Origin: Amycolatopsis sp. FDAARGOS 1241
GTDB taxonomy: Bacteria > Actinomycetota > Actinomycetes > Mycobacteriales > Pseudonocardiaceae
Length of the DNA stretch: 64,000 bases
NCBI RefSeq assembly: GCF_016889705.1
Contig: NZ_CP069526.1
Coordinates: forward strand, 930,001-994,000
Reading direction: 5' to 3'
Shown: positions 48,099 to 56,866 of the stretch, one piece after another
How positions within the stretch are numbered: the first letter of the stretch is position 1
Layout of the letters: every line of letters starts with the position of its first letter
Notes under the pieces: generated by a model
What the model was told of the DNA's origin: nothing
Database searches by the model: none
Seen by the model: only the letters and a program-made list of their open reading frames with translations
Translations under genes and position numbers: made by a program

Positions 48099-49619
48099 GT
48101 GTCGACGCTCTCCGATCTGCTCGCCGAGAACACCGGCCTCCCTGGTGAGGCGGCCGACCACCTGCAGACCGTCGTCGCGGAGTGGCAGCTGCTGGCCGAC
48201 CTGTCGTTCGCCGACTTCCTGCTGTGGGTTCCCGTCGCGAAAGACCTGCAGCCCGAGGGCGGCGATTTCGTGTGCGTCGCGCACGCGCGCCCCACCACGG
48301 CGCCGACCGCGCACCCCGAGGACGTCGTCGGCACGCGGTTCACCGTCGCCGAACACCCGGAGCTGGCGAAGGCCATGCGTGAGGTGCGGATCGGCCGGGA
48401 AGAGGACCCGCACTGGTACCGCGACCTGCCGATGCGCCGCGAAGCCGTGCCGGTGAGCTTCGGCGGCGAGGTGATCGCCGTGCTGAGCCGCGAGACGAAC
48501 CTGGCCGCGCCGCGCGTGCCGAGCCCGCTGGAGATCGCGTACCTGGGCAGCGCGGGCGACCTGTGCCAGATGATCGTCGACGGCACCTTCCCCCCGTCGG
48601 GCGGCAACCAGACCGACACGCACACGAGCCCCCGCGTCGGCGACGGCCTCATCCGCCTGGACCCGAGCGGCACCGTCGTGTTCGCCAGCCCGAACGGCCT
48701 GTCCGCCTACCACCGCATGGGCCACGAGTCCGACCTGGTGGGGCAGCGGCTGGCGCCCTTGACGCGCTCACTGATCCGGGATCCGTTCGACGCCACCGAG
48801 GTCTCCCACCGCATCATCGAGGCCCTCGACGGCAAACCGTCCACCCGCACCGAGGCCGACTCGCGCCGCGGCGCCGTCGTGCTGTTCCGCGCCCTGCCGC
48901 TGCGCCCGGCCGGCCAGGCGGCGGGCGCGCTTGTGCTGGTCCGCGACGTCACCGAGGTCAAACGCCGCGACCGCGCGCTGCTGTCCAAGGACGCGACGAT
49001 CCGCGAGATCCACCACCGCGTGAAGAACAACCTGCAGACCGTCGCCGCGTTGCTGCGACTGCAGTCGCGCCGCGTGACGAGCGAAGAGGCCCGTCTGGCC
49101 CTCACCGAGTCGGTGCGGCGCGTGTCGTCGATCGCGATGGTCCACGAGGCGCTGTCGATCTCCGTCGACGAGCGCGTGGACCTGGACAAGCTGCTCGACA
49201 ACGTCCTGCCGATGGTCGGCGAGGTCGCCACCGCGGAGTCGCAGGTGGGGCTCACCCGCAAGGGCTCGTTCGGCATCGTCATCGCCGAGATCGCCACGCC
49301 GCTGGTGATGGTGCTGACGGAACTCGTGCAGAACGCCATCGAGCACGCGTTCCCGCAGGGCCGCCCGGGCAAGGTGGAGATCATCGTGGAGCGCTCGGCG
49401 CGCTGGCTCGACGTCCTCATCCGCGACAACGGCCGCGGCCTGCCGTCGGGCTTCTCGCTGGAACGCAGCGACGGCCTCGGCCTGCAGATCGTGCGGACGC
49501 TGGTGGAGTCGGAACTGCGCGGATCGCTTTCCCTGCGGAAGGTCCGCACGGACTCCACGGGCGCACGGGTGCCGGGCACCGAGGCAGCCCTGCGGATCCC
49601 GTTGTCCCGCCGGCTCTAG
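48099..49619 (+). CDS. pdtaS: Sensor histidine kinase PdtaS
   Basis: 506 residues from GTG 48099. There is no membrane segment: an N-terminal GAF-like domain (about 1-160), a PAS domain (about 185-290), then a HisKA_2 dimerisation helix with 'EIHHRVKNNLQTVAALLRLQ' (His305/306) and an HWE/HisKA_2-type ATPase domain ('ELVQNAIEHAF', 'DNGRGLPSGF', 'GLGLQIVRTLVE'). PdtaS phosphorylates the RNA-binding antiterminator PdtaR in mycobacteria. The gene lies near whiB1 there as well; here a 5.4-kb insertion separates them. The stop overlaps the next convergent gene by 4 bases. Confidence 0.93.
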   Translation: MSTLSDLLAENTGLPGEAADHLQTVVAEWQLLADLSFADFLLWVPVAKDLQPEGGDFVCVAHARPTTAPTAHPEDVVGTRFTVAEHPELAKAMREVRIGREEDPHWYRDLPMRREAVPVSFGGEVIAVLSRETNLAAPRVPSPLEIAYLGSAGDLCQMIVDGTFPPSGGNQTDTHTSPRVGDGLIRLDPSGTVVFASPNGLSAYHRMGHESDLVGQRLAPLTRSLIRDPFDATEVSHRIIEALDGKPSTRTEADSRRGAVVLFRALPLRPAGQAAGALVLVRDVTEVKRRDRALLSKDATIREIHHRVKNNLQTVAALLRLQSRRVTSEEARLALTESVRRVSSIAMVHEALSISVDERVDLDKLLDNVLPMVGEVATAESQVGLTRKGSFGIVIAEIATPLVMVLTELVQNAIEHAFPQGRPGKVEIIVERSARWLDVLIRDNGRGLPSGFSLERSDGLGLQIVRTLVESELRGSLSLRKVRTDSTGARVPGTEAALRIPLSRRL

Positions 49620-50215
49620 CCCGATCCGTACGGCCATTCCCAGCCGGTGGCCCCCGGCACGCGCGGCACCAGGACCAGCGCGCCGGCCGGGTCTTCCACT
49701 TCGATCTGCAGCTCGCCGCTGTAGGTGTGGTCCGACTCGTACTCGGGGCTGAGTTCGCTCACCGGCAGGTGACAGGGCGACACCGAAACCTCGTCGACGA
49801 CGCCGTCGGGACCCCGGGTCTGGAAGGAAGTCAGGTCGAGCAGATCGCGAATTCCCGGGGCGTAGCCGTTCGAGATGTCGAGCGTCCGCACGGTCAGGTC
49901 GACCAACAGCACGTGGTCGCCGTGGTCCGGCTGCCAGTGCGTGGCGCACGGCGGGTCGACGGCGATCTTCGTGACCGTCAAGTCGAGCAGGTCGTGGCCG
50001 GTTTCCGCGTCCGCGACTCGGGTTGCTTGCCCGATCTTCCGCTGCAGGTTGTGGGAACCGGCGGGGGCCGACAAAGGAGCCGCGGCTGCGCTCGACGCCG
50101 GTGGCAGAACCCGGCCGAGCGTGCCGGTGGCAGGCCGCGAGCAGCCGGCGGCGAGCAGAACCGTTGCGGCGGCAGCGAACGAGCGCACAGCGGGACGAAG
50201 TCGGAACACGGTCAT
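49616..50215 (-). CDS. Putative lipoprotein of unknown function
   Basis: 199 residues from ATG 50215, preceded by GAAAGGTG on the minus strand. Lipobox LAAGC (Cys25) follows a signal with basic residues and an Ala-rich core. A Ser/Ala/Pro-rich linker precedes a beta-rich domain with three Cys ('PPCATHW', 'SPCHLPVSEL') and 'GDHVLLVDLTVRTLDISNGY', which resembles DUF4352-like extracellular immunoglobulin folds. Role unknown; specific to the accessory segment after pdtaS. Confidence 0.65.
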   Translation of the reverse strand: MTVFRLRPAVRSFAAAATVLLAAGCSRPATGTLGRVLPPASSAAAAPLSAPAGSHNLQRKIGQATRVADAETGHDLLDLTVTKIAVDPPCATHWQPDHGDHVLLVDLTVRTLDISNGYAPGIRDLLDLTSFQTRGPDGVVDEVSVSPCHLPVSELSPEYESDHTYSGELQIEVEDPAGALVLVPRVPGATGWEWPYGSG

Positions 50216-50323
50216 GGTCACCTTTCGCGGGGGGTTCGCTGGAGTCAGCACCGATATCGGTCCCGGCGTTTCCCTTCCGTCCGAAAAGGACGCCGCGGGC
50301 CGGGCCTGCCTGCGGCGTCGGGG

Positions 50324-51049
50324 TCACGCCTGGCTGAGCGTGACCGCCGGGAACTGCACGCGTTCCGCGGCCCGGCCGGCCTGCAGCATCCAGGCGTCGC
50401 CGGACCCGGTGGCCGACGCGATGGTCGCGACGGCGGCCGCGATCTCGGCGGGGGAGGCGACGGCGAGGCCGTGTTCGGCCAGCGCCGGCTTGATGCCCGC
50501 GATCATGCGCGTTTCGACGAAGCCCGGGCAGATGGCGTTCAGCGTGATGCCCGCTTCGGCGCACGCGGGCGCCAGTGACCGCACCAGGCCGATGATCGCG
50601 TGCTTGGTCGCCGAGTACACGGGATCGAACGTGGCCGGGGAGATGCCGGCGAGGCTGGACGTCACGACGATCGCGCCGCCGCCCGTGTCGCGCAGGGCGG
50701 GATAGGCGGCGCGCAGGCCGAACACGGTGCCGTCGACGTTGACGGCGAGCGTGCGGCGGTAGCGGTCCACGTTCAGGTCGGCGAGGCCACCCGCGCCGCC
50801 GGTGCCGGCGTTGAGGTGGACGACGTCCAGCCCGCCGAACGCGGACAGCGCGGCTCGTACGGCTGCTTCGTTGTCGGCTTCGCTGGTGACGTCGGTGCGG
50901 ACGAACAGGCCGCCAATCTCCTCGGCGAGCGCGGCGCCCGCCTGTTCCTCGATGTCGGCGACGACCACGTGCGCGCCGTCGGCCGCGAAGTGCCGCGCGA
51001 CCGCCGCGCCGATGCCGTTCGCGCCTCCGGTGATCAGGACGACGGTCAT
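50324..51049 (-). CDS. Short-chain dehydrogenase/reductase
   Basis: 241 residues from ATG 51049. Classical SDR: 'VVLITGGANGIGAAVARHFA' (TGxxxGIG), 'LNAGTGGAG' (NAG), Ser in 'VVTSSLAG', catalytic YSATK, and 'NAICPGFVETRM'. It reduces or oxidises a small alcohol or ketone using NAD(P)H; the substrate cannot be read. Its ATG overlaps the stop of the preceding membrane-protein gene (ATGA), making it the last member of the PadR-led operon. Confidence 0.92.
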   Translation of the reverse strand: MTVVLITGGANGIGAAVARHFAADGAHVVVADIEEQAGAALAEEIGGLFVRTDVTSEADNEAAVRAALSAFGGLDVVHLNAGTGGAGGLADLNVDRYRRTLAVNVDGTVFGLRAAYPALRDTGGGAIVVTSSLAGISPATFDPVYSATKHAIIGLVRSLAPACAEAGITLNAICPGFVETRMIAGIKPALAEHGLAVASPAEIAAAVATIASATGSGDAWMLQAGRAAERVQFPAVTLSQA

Positions 51050-51720
51050 GCCGGGGTCTCCTCTCCGACTTCGGCCGCCACCGCGGCGGCCACGCTCTTG
51101 CGGCGGGCGTACACCCGTGTGGTGATCTCGAGGGCGAGGTACACGCCCACGTACTGCAACCCGCTGATCAGCGGCACCCGATCGACGGGCAGCGTGTCGG
51201 CGAGCAGCACCCGCACGCCCGCGTCGAGCACGAGCACCACGCCCCACATTGCGGTCGCCACGCGCAGGACGTGGCGGTAGGTGGGCGAGCCGAGCCAGTT
51301 GTGTTCGACGCGCTCGCGCGCTGCGGTGCCGAGGAACGACCGCAACACCTGGTACAGGAACGGTTTCCGCGGCAACGTCGCCAGCATCCAGCCGCCCGCC
51401 GCCGCGGTCAGCCAGCCGTCCTTGGCGAGCAGGAACCGTGGACTGCCGGACAGGAACGACGTCGCGACGCTCAGCACCAGGATGCTCAGCGTGAACACGG
51501 CGAGCGTGCCGACGCGCCGTTTCGTGACGACGGTCTGCCCGGCCCGCACGGCCGGCGGGACCACACCCGCCAGCAGTGCCAGCCACTGGTTCACGCCGAG
51601 CGCGCGCAGGCCGTAGAACAGCGCGGCGGGCGCGACGAGGTTGATGGCCAGGTTGACGATCAGCTCCCGCCGCTGCTCCGGTGGAGTGGTGGGCTTTTCG
51701 GGCGGTGGGAGCGTGGTCAT
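51046..51720 (-). CDS. VC0807-like membrane protein
   Basis: 224 residues from ATG 51720. After a Pro-rich cytoplasmic N-terminus there are about five or six membrane helices ('LIVNLAINLVAPAALFYGL', 'LLAGVVPPAVRAGQTV', 'LAVFTLSILVLSVATSFLSG'). The repeated small-helix pattern and 'GSPRFLLAKDGWLTAAAGGWMLAT' are typical of the VC0807/DUF3159-like group, function unknown. It overlaps both neighbours by 4 bases and is thus part of a tight operon with the upstream membrane gene and the SDR. Confidence 0.75.
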   Translation of the reverse strand: MTTLPPPEKPTTPPEQRRELIVNLAINLVAPAALFYGLRALGVNQWLALLAGVVPPAVRAGQTVVTKRRVGTLAVFTLSILVLSVATSFLSGSPRFLLAKDGWLTAAAGGWMLATLPRKPFLYQVLRSFLGTAARERVEHNWLGSPTYRHVLRVATAMWGVVLVLDAGVRVLLADTLPVDRVPLISGLQYVGVYLALEITTRVYARRKSVAAAVAAEVGEETPA

Positions 51721-52678
51721 CGAGCTGCCTCCGCGCTCTGGCGGGCGCGGTGGCCCCACGTCTTCGCCAGCACGGCGACCGTGATGACGCCGAGGACGAC
51801 CAGCGCCAGCCACGCGATCCAGCTGCCCGTTTGCGTGAAGACAGGGCCGAGCGCCGGGTTGAGCAGGTGCGCGGTCCAGAACAGGCAGGCGAGCGGACCT
51901 GTCGCCGCCAGGATCAGGACGGTGCCGGCCACGGCGGTCGCGGGCGTCCACCCGCCCCGGCGCAGGTTGACGACGGCCAGCGCGATCGCCAGCACCAGCA
52001 CGACCAGGAAGAACGGGATCCAGAAGCGCCACAGTTGCGGGTCGAGCACCGGCACGCGCGCGCCGTTCGCCGTGGTGACGGCGTGGCGGACCGCTGCCCG
52101 AACAGCACCACGACGACGAGCACTGCGAGCACGCAGCCGCTGACGACTTCGCTCCACGTGGTGGTCGAGGCGGCGTCGGCGAAGGGGAGCTGGTCGGGTG
52201 CCCACTCCTCGTCGGGCTCGCCGGCGCCGCGGTCGCTGCCGAAGCGATCGACGAGTACATAGAGGACAGTCACACCGGCGAGCAAGTACACCGCGACGGT
52301 GAGCGTGGCGCCGAGCGGCGAAAAGATCGCCGCACCAACGTTTCCGCCGCGCACCCAGTGGCCGATCCCGTTGACGACGTAGGCGATGGGCAGGACGGTG
52401 GCGCAGAGCAGTTTCAGCGCTCGGACGTAGTGGAGGTACGTCGCCGGGCCGATCAGCACGGTGGCCTTGTCCGCGTAGCGCGTGGCCAGGTGCGCGGGAT
52501 CACCGAGATCCGCGAGCGCCGCGTACTCGGCCCCCGAGGGACTTTCCCCCAACGCGACGCGCGCCTCCACGTCATCGGCAATCGCGGCCCGCAACTCGCG
52601 GTCGATCTCCTCGCGGTGCGTCCCCGCAACGTGCCGCACCGTGGCGGCGACGTACCGGTCGGTGAGCGTGGTGGTCAT
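51717..52678 (-). pseudogene. Permease-prefix-domain membrane protein, one frameshift
   Basis: ATG 52678 begins a DUF1700/'permease prefix' cytoplasmic domain ('RYVAATVRHVAGTHREEIDRELRAAIADDVEARVALGE'), the usual partner of PadR regulators. Three or four membrane helices follow. Near 52094 the frame changes by one base (after '...VVVVLFGQ'), and the rest ('LWRFWIPFFLVVLVLAIALAV' and two more helices) continues in another frame to TGA 51717-51719, overlapping the next start. One missing G would restore a ~320-residue protein. It may be a sequence error or a recent break; the flanking overlaps argue the intact gene was functional. Confidence 0.8.
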
Positions 52679-52713
52679 GGTTCTTCCCCCAAAGGTGGTG
52701 TGTTTCCGGTGGA

Positions 52714-53112
52714 TCAGGTGGTTGCCGGCCCCGCGGCGCTATCTGCGTCGCGGTCGGTGGTGGTGCCGGAGTCCGCCTCGGCTTCGGTGGCCAGGCGGCC
52801 GAGCGCCCGGTCGATGGCGCTGAATTCCTTCTGCAGTTCCTGCGCGAGCCGCACGCCTTCACGGCTCGTCCGGTAGAACTTCCGCGGCCGGCTCCCCGAG
52901 GTGTCCCACTCGCTGGTCAGGAGCGCCTGGCCCTCGAGCCGGCGCAGCAACGGGTACAGCGTGTTGGCCGGCGCGGGCACCCCGGCGCGCTCCAGGGTGT
53001 CGAGCAGGCCGTAGCCGTAGCCGGGCTTCTGGAGTGCCAGCAGGCTCGCCAGCACGACGGTTCCCCGCCACAGCTCCTGCCGGTGCGCATCCAGCAAGTC
53101 GGTGTCTTTCAT
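52714..53112 (-). CDS. PadR-family transcriptional regulator
   Basis: 132 residues from ATG 53112. The PadR winged helix is 'WRGTVVLASLLALQKPGYGYGLLDTLERAGVPAPANTLYPLLRRLEGQALLTSEWDTSGSRPRKFY', followed by a short dimerisation helix and an acidic/Thr tail. It leads a four-gene operon with two membrane proteins and an SDR, and should repress it. A palindrome lies 9 bases upstream of its start. Confidence 0.9.
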   Translation of the reverse strand: MKDTDLLDAHRQELWRGTVVLASLLALQKPGYGYGLLDTLERAGVPAPANTLYPLLRRLEGQALLTSEWDTSGSRPRKFYRTSREGVRLAQELQKEFSAIDRALGRLATEAEADSGTTTDRDADSAAGPATT

Positions 53113-53120
53113 ATCGGCAA

Positions 53121-53145
53121 CGATATTGTGTGAGGCACAGTATCG
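53121..53145. promoter_or_regulatory. Probable PadR operator
   Basis: CGATATTGTG (53121-53130), TGAGG, CACAGTATCG (53136-53145): 10-base arms with one mismatch. It is unusually A+T-rich for this DNA and directly upstream of padR, where a promoter would lie. A further GCGATAAT follows at 53152-53160. Confidence 0.6.
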
Positions 53146-53460
53146 TCAACCGGCGATAATGTGTGCGAGGGGAATCTGTGTGGTGTCGTGACGCGTTCGC
53201 GCAGGTCAGCGTGCCTCTGCCCGCGAGGAGAGTGGGGGAGCGCGACGGGTCCAATGGCGGATGGATCGGCGCGCGGCGGTTGGTGAAGCTCTGAACGAAC
53301 GTGTCCCGCGGAACGCGGCGCTTGCTCAGCGCGAACAAGCGCGCCGGACGAGGACTCAGCCGGACAGCCGAAGCCGGCGAAGGCGCGGCCGTGAACGCAG
53401 CCGCCGCCGAGGCGGCGCGGCAACGCAGGGGCAGCCGGCGGGGAGGCAAAGCGCAAAGCG

Positions 53461-54420
53461 CGAACTGGCACGAGTCGCAACGTCTTGAAGCGCAGGCGCC
53501 ACGGGAAGGCTTCGAGGCGGCAGTCGGCGAGGAGGCAGGGGAGAAAGCGGGAGTCGGCGAGGGGCAACGCTGCGGAGTGCGCAGCCCGCCGAGCGGCAAG
53601 GCGGCCAAGCACTTCACCGGCAGCGTGGCAGTGCACTGAAGCGCGGCGACCGGCATCGCAGCAAAGCAGTGAAGCCGGCACGAGTCGCAACGTCTTGAAG
53701 TGCCGACACCACGGGAAGGCTTCGAGGCGACAGTCAACGGGGAGGCGAGTCGGCGAGGGGGCAAGGCCGCGGAGGGTGGAGCCTGCCGAGCGGCAAGGCG
53801 GCCTAGCACTTAACCGGCAGTGCGGCACTGCAGCGAAGCGTGGTAACCGCATCGCAGCAAAGCGGTGAAGCGGGCAACTGCGGGAAGGCAAGGCAATAAA
53901 GCACGAACCGGCACAAGCCCCAACGTCTTGAAGCGCGGGCAGCCGGCACCACGGGAAGGCATTGCGGCGGCAGTCGGCGGAGAGGCCAGGCGAGGAAGCG
54001 GGAGTCGGTGAGGGGGCAACGCCGTGGAGGGTGGGGCTGGCCGAGCGGGAAGGCGGCAAAGCACTTAGTCGGCAGCGTGGCAGTGCACTGAAGCGCGGTG
54101 GCCGGCATCGCAGCAAAGCAGTGAAGCCGGCAATGGCGGGGAAGCAAGGCAATAAAGCGCGAACTGGCACGAGTCGCAACGTCTTGAAGCGCAGGCGCCA
54201 CGGGAAGGCTTCGAGGCGACAGTTGGCGGGGAGGCAAGGCGAGGGAGTGGGGGTCGGCGAGGGGCAACGCCGCGGAGGGTGGAGCTGGCCGAGCGTAAGG
54301 CGGAATAGCGCTTAACCGGCAGTGCGGCAGTGCACTGAAGCGTGGCAACCGGCATCGCAGCGCGGCAACGAAGCGGGCGGCCGGCGACGAGGCAAGGCAA
54401 TGAAGCGACGGTCGCGGAGA
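53461..54420. repeat. Array of four degenerate 200-255-base direct repeats, no supported gene
   Basis: Four copies can be aligned by two anchors. ACGTCTTGAAG occurs at 53480, 53690, 53923 and 54179. A ~55-base segment beginning CAG(C/T)G(T/C)GGCA starts at 53621, 53818, 54073 and 54320; in its complete copies it holds the palindrome CAGTGCACTG and then CATCGCAGCAAAGC(A/G)GTGAAGC. Spacing varies (197-256 bases) by internal indels. The plus strand is G/A-rich, unlike flanking genes. Long frames cross it on the minus strand but have no ribosome site or family and are Cys/Pro/Leu-rich. The purpose is unknown. Confidence 0.75.
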
Positions 54421-54462
54421 TGCGACGACGCGGAATGGGGCAACCGGCGGCGCGGCAAGGCA

Positions 54463-54561
54463 GTATGGCGTGGTGATCGGCGGCGCGGCGCGGCGGTGCG
54501 GCGTGGTGATCGGCGGCGCGGCAGGGCGGTGCGGCGTGGTGATCGGCGGCGCGGCAAGGCA
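54463..54561. repeat. 33-base tandem repeat, three units plus degenerate copies
   Basis: Units at 54463-54495, 54496-54528 and 54529-54561, each around the core GGCGTGGTGATCGGCGGCGC, followed by two shorter decayed copies to about 54630. The period is a multiple of three, so a frame is kept (11-residue repeats rich in Ala/Pro on the minus strand). There are no CRISPR-like unique spacers. The surrounding stretch 54421-54887 has no gene. Confidence 0.75.
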
Positions 54562-54887
54562 GTACGGCGCGGCAGGGCGGCGCGGCAAGTCAGTGCGGCG
54601 CGGCGATCGGCAGCGGGGCAACGCAATGAGGCTCGGCACAGGGCAAGGCAACGAAGCACGGCGGCCGGCGAAGCGGCAACGCGGTCTCGCCCACACCCGG
54701 CGCAGTGTGCAACCCGCCAAGCGTCAAGCCGGCGAAAAGAAGCCGCAGCCCATCACGTCGAAAAGATCAAAATCCCTTGCTCCACACCGAAACCACACGC
54801 CAACACCACACCACACGCAGAACCGACACCGTCCACACCGGACTCACCTGGCTGAACCCAACCTCCGCCCGACCCCGGACACGCCGA

Positions 54888-54920
54888 AGGGCCGGTACCG
54901 AAAACTCCGGTACCGGCCCT
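54888..54920. terminator. Perfect 13-base hairpin at the end of the repeat region
   Basis: Arms 54888-54900 and 54908-54920 (AGGGCCGGTACCG and its complement) with a 7-base loop AAAACTC. No T run on either side. It may close a transcript from either direction. Confidence 0.55.
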
Positions 54921-55047
54921 CACGACGTTCCGCGGGAGGACTTGTTCAGTCCTGGTGAGGTGCGGCGCACCCGGGTGCGGGTGGTTTCACCTCGGTTGTT
55001 ACGATCGAACCGGAGGGGTATCGCCCCAGCCTCCCGGCTGAGGGGAC

Positions 55048-55070
55048 GCAAAAATCCCCCGGGGGAAAAT
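55048..55070 (-). terminator. Possible terminator after whiB1
   Basis: On the minus strand TCCCCCGGGGGA is followed by TTTTTG, about 35 bases after the whiB1 stop. The stem is short and lacks a real loop, so this is tentative. Confidence 0.4.
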
Positions 55071-55101
55071 CCGGTTCGGGTTGTGCCGCTGAGCGCTGGG
55101 C

Positions 55102-55356
55102 TCAGGCGATGGTACGCGTGCCGATCTGCGTACGGCGGCGCTTGAGCGCGCGTCGCTCGTCTTCGCTCATGCCGCCCCACACGCCGGCGTCCTGGCCGCT
55201 GGCCAGAGCCCAGGCCAGGCAGTCGGAAGCGACGGTGCAGCGGTGGCACACGGCCTTCGCCTCGGAGACCTGCAGCAGAGCAGGACCGCTGGTTCCCACG
55301 GGGAAGAACAGCTCGGGGTCCTCGTCTCGGCAGGCCGCGTCGTGGCGCCAGTCCAT
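55102..55356 (-). CDS. whiB1: Transcriptional regulator WhiB1
   Basis: 84 residues from ATG 55356, chosen because 'MDWRHDAACRDEDPELFFPVG' is the conserved WhiB1 start and AGGAG lies just upstream; the length equals that of M. tuberculosis WhiB1. The [4Fe-4S] ligands are Cys9, Cys37, Cys40 and Cys46. The GVWGG turn and the basic tail 'RRALKRRRTQIGTRTIA' bind sigma factor and DNA. It is an NO-sensitive essential regulator in mycobacteria, controlled there by the CRP homologue; a matching site lies upstream here. Confidence 0.95.
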   Translation of the reverse strand: MDWRHDAACRDEDPELFFPVGTSGPALLQVSEAKAVCHRCTVASDCLAWALASGQDAGVWGGMSEDERRALKRRRTQIGTRTIA

Positions 55357-55429
55357 GTTCGTGAGCTCCTTCATAGTGGCGCGGGAGGCCGCAGCCACAG
55401 TCGTCATGGCGGTCGTGTTTTTGGGTGCT

Positions 55430-55445
55430 TGTGAATGCTTTCACG
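55430..55445. promoter_or_regulatory. CRP-type binding site upstream of whiB1
   Basis: TGTGA-ATGCTT-TCACG (55430-55445) differs by one base from the CRP consensus TGTGA-N6-TCACA. It lies 74 bases before the whiB1 start codon, and outer flanks GTGCTT/GAAGCAC extend the symmetry. CRP control of whiB1 is established in M. tuberculosis (Rv3676), so this is probably the conserved site. Confidence 0.65.
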
Positions 55446-55630
55446 AAGCACCGCGTTCGACAAGGGTTTCTTGAAGATCGGTGAGTCAGCTCACCCGGCC
55501 GAGCGACGCCTCTGACCTGCGGTTTCTGTCCGAAACGAGCCGCTCGGCGGAAGCGCGATGCGGTGAGCGGAGGTTCTGCGTCGACGAGCGGCAGAATGCA
55601 CTTTGCCGCAGGCGATCAGTGCTCGAACCG

Positions 55631-56542
55631 TCACACGATTACTGTGAGTGCGTCCGGGACGCTCTGGAACTCCACTCGCGTGCGCTGCCCGACGAGGTCG
55701 CCGTCGACCTGGAAGTTCACCGGCTCAGCTGCGTCGATGCGGATCAGCGGGACGTCGTCGAGGCGCACCAGGTGCCGACCGCGCTGGTTGCTCTTCGTGA
55801 GCAAAGCTTGGCGTACATGAGTGAACACGGTGGGCAACGCCAGACCGTTCAACGCGAACAGACCCAAACCCGTCTCGAACGAGCAACCCGGGTTGAGGTG
55901 AACGGGCCGCTCGCCCAGGTAGGTCCACGGGTCGGTGTTCGACACGAAAGCGGTCAGCACCTCGGCGGGTTCCTCGCCCGGGACCCGCACCGTCAGGGCC
56001 GGCCGGCCCAGCGGCGGCCGGAAGTAGGAGCGCACCGCGGCGCTCATGTACAAGGAAGCGCTCGTCTCCTTGCCCCGCCGCTTCGCGACGCGGCCCACCA
56101 CATCGGCGTCCCAGCCGAGCCCGGCGTTGAACGTGAACCAGTGCCCGTCCGCGAGTCCGAGGCCGATGCGCCGCCGCCGGTCCTCTTCCAACGCGGTCAG
56201 CAGCTCGTGCGTCGCCTCGACCGGATCCACCGGGAGTCCGAGGGCGCGCGCGAAGACGTTGGCCGACCCGCCCGGCACGACACCCAGCATGGGCGCGAAC
56301 CCGTCGGCGCCGTCGGCGAGGAGCCCGTTCACGACCTCGTTCACGGTGCCATCGCCGCCGTGCGCCACGACCAGGTCGAAGCCGTCGCGGGCAGCCGAGC
56401 GCGCCACGGCCATCGCGTGGCCGCGGTAGTCCGTCTCGACGACGTCGAGCTTCACCTGGCTGGCCAGCGCGTGCGCCAGCACGTCCCGGCCACCGGCGGT
56501 GGTCGAGGTGGCCTGGGGGTTCACGACGAGGATGGCGCGCAC
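55631..56542 (-). CDS. Diacylglycerol kinase-family (YegS-like) lipid kinase
   Basis: 303 residues from GTG 56542, chosen because the catalytic domain begins right there ('VRAILVVNPQATSTTAGGRD'); the frame runs on to 56683. The ATP-binding motif is 'VAHGGDGTVNEVVNGLL' (GGDGT), followed by 'GVVPGGSANVFARALG'. 'NAGLGWDADVVGRV' and the C-terminal 'DGDLVGQRTRVEFQSVPDALTVIV' complete the DAGK/sphingosine-kinase fold. It phosphorylates a lipid such as diacylglycerol at the membrane. The neighbour of whiB1 in mycobacteria (Rv3218) is of the same kind. Confidence 0.9.
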   Translation of the reverse strand: MRAILVVNPQATSTTAGGRDVLAHALASQVKLDVVETDYRGHAMAVARSAARDGFDLVVAHGGDGTVNEVVNGLLADGADGFAPMLGVVPGGSANVFARALGLPVDPVEATHELLTALEEDRRRRIGLGLADGHWFTFNAGLGWDADVVGRVAKRRGKETSASLYMSAAVRSYFRPPLGRPALTVRVPGEEPAEVLTAFVSNTDPWTYLGERPVHLNPGCSFETGLGLFALNGLALPTVFTHVRQALLTKSNQRGRHLVRLDDVPLIRIDAAEPVNFQVDGDLVGQRTRVEFQSVPDALTVIV

Positions 56543-56866
56543 TTCCGCAGCGTAAGTGACGTTCGCCCGGCTGGAGAACCTTCGACGGCACAAGGTGACG
56601 CGAAGCTCAGCGCGACGAGCGGCAACCTCGACGACCGTTGGCGACCCTGTGGCGGGCGGTCCTCCCTCGTGTCCGGCGAACATCCGCTCGTCGTGACAAG
56701 TGCACCCGGGCCGACCGCCCGCTCATCGACGACAACCCCGATTTTCACGTGCTCGGCGTGCCGCGAAAACGGCCGACCGGGTGGCATACCATCGAAAGTG
56801 CTCACCCACCGTGACCCGCCCTGGTCGGGTCGCTGTGCTCCCGCAAAGCAGCTGGAAGGCCGCCCC

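Noticed and set aside
54463..54630. CRISPR array
   Set aside because: The 33-base units are directly adjacent without unique spacers, and no cas gene is present in the window.
52859..54720. Overlapping long minus-strand frames in the repeat array
   Set aside because: They have no ribosome sites, are Cys/Pro/Leu-rich, change frame between repeat units and resemble no family. The region is better described as non-coding repeats.
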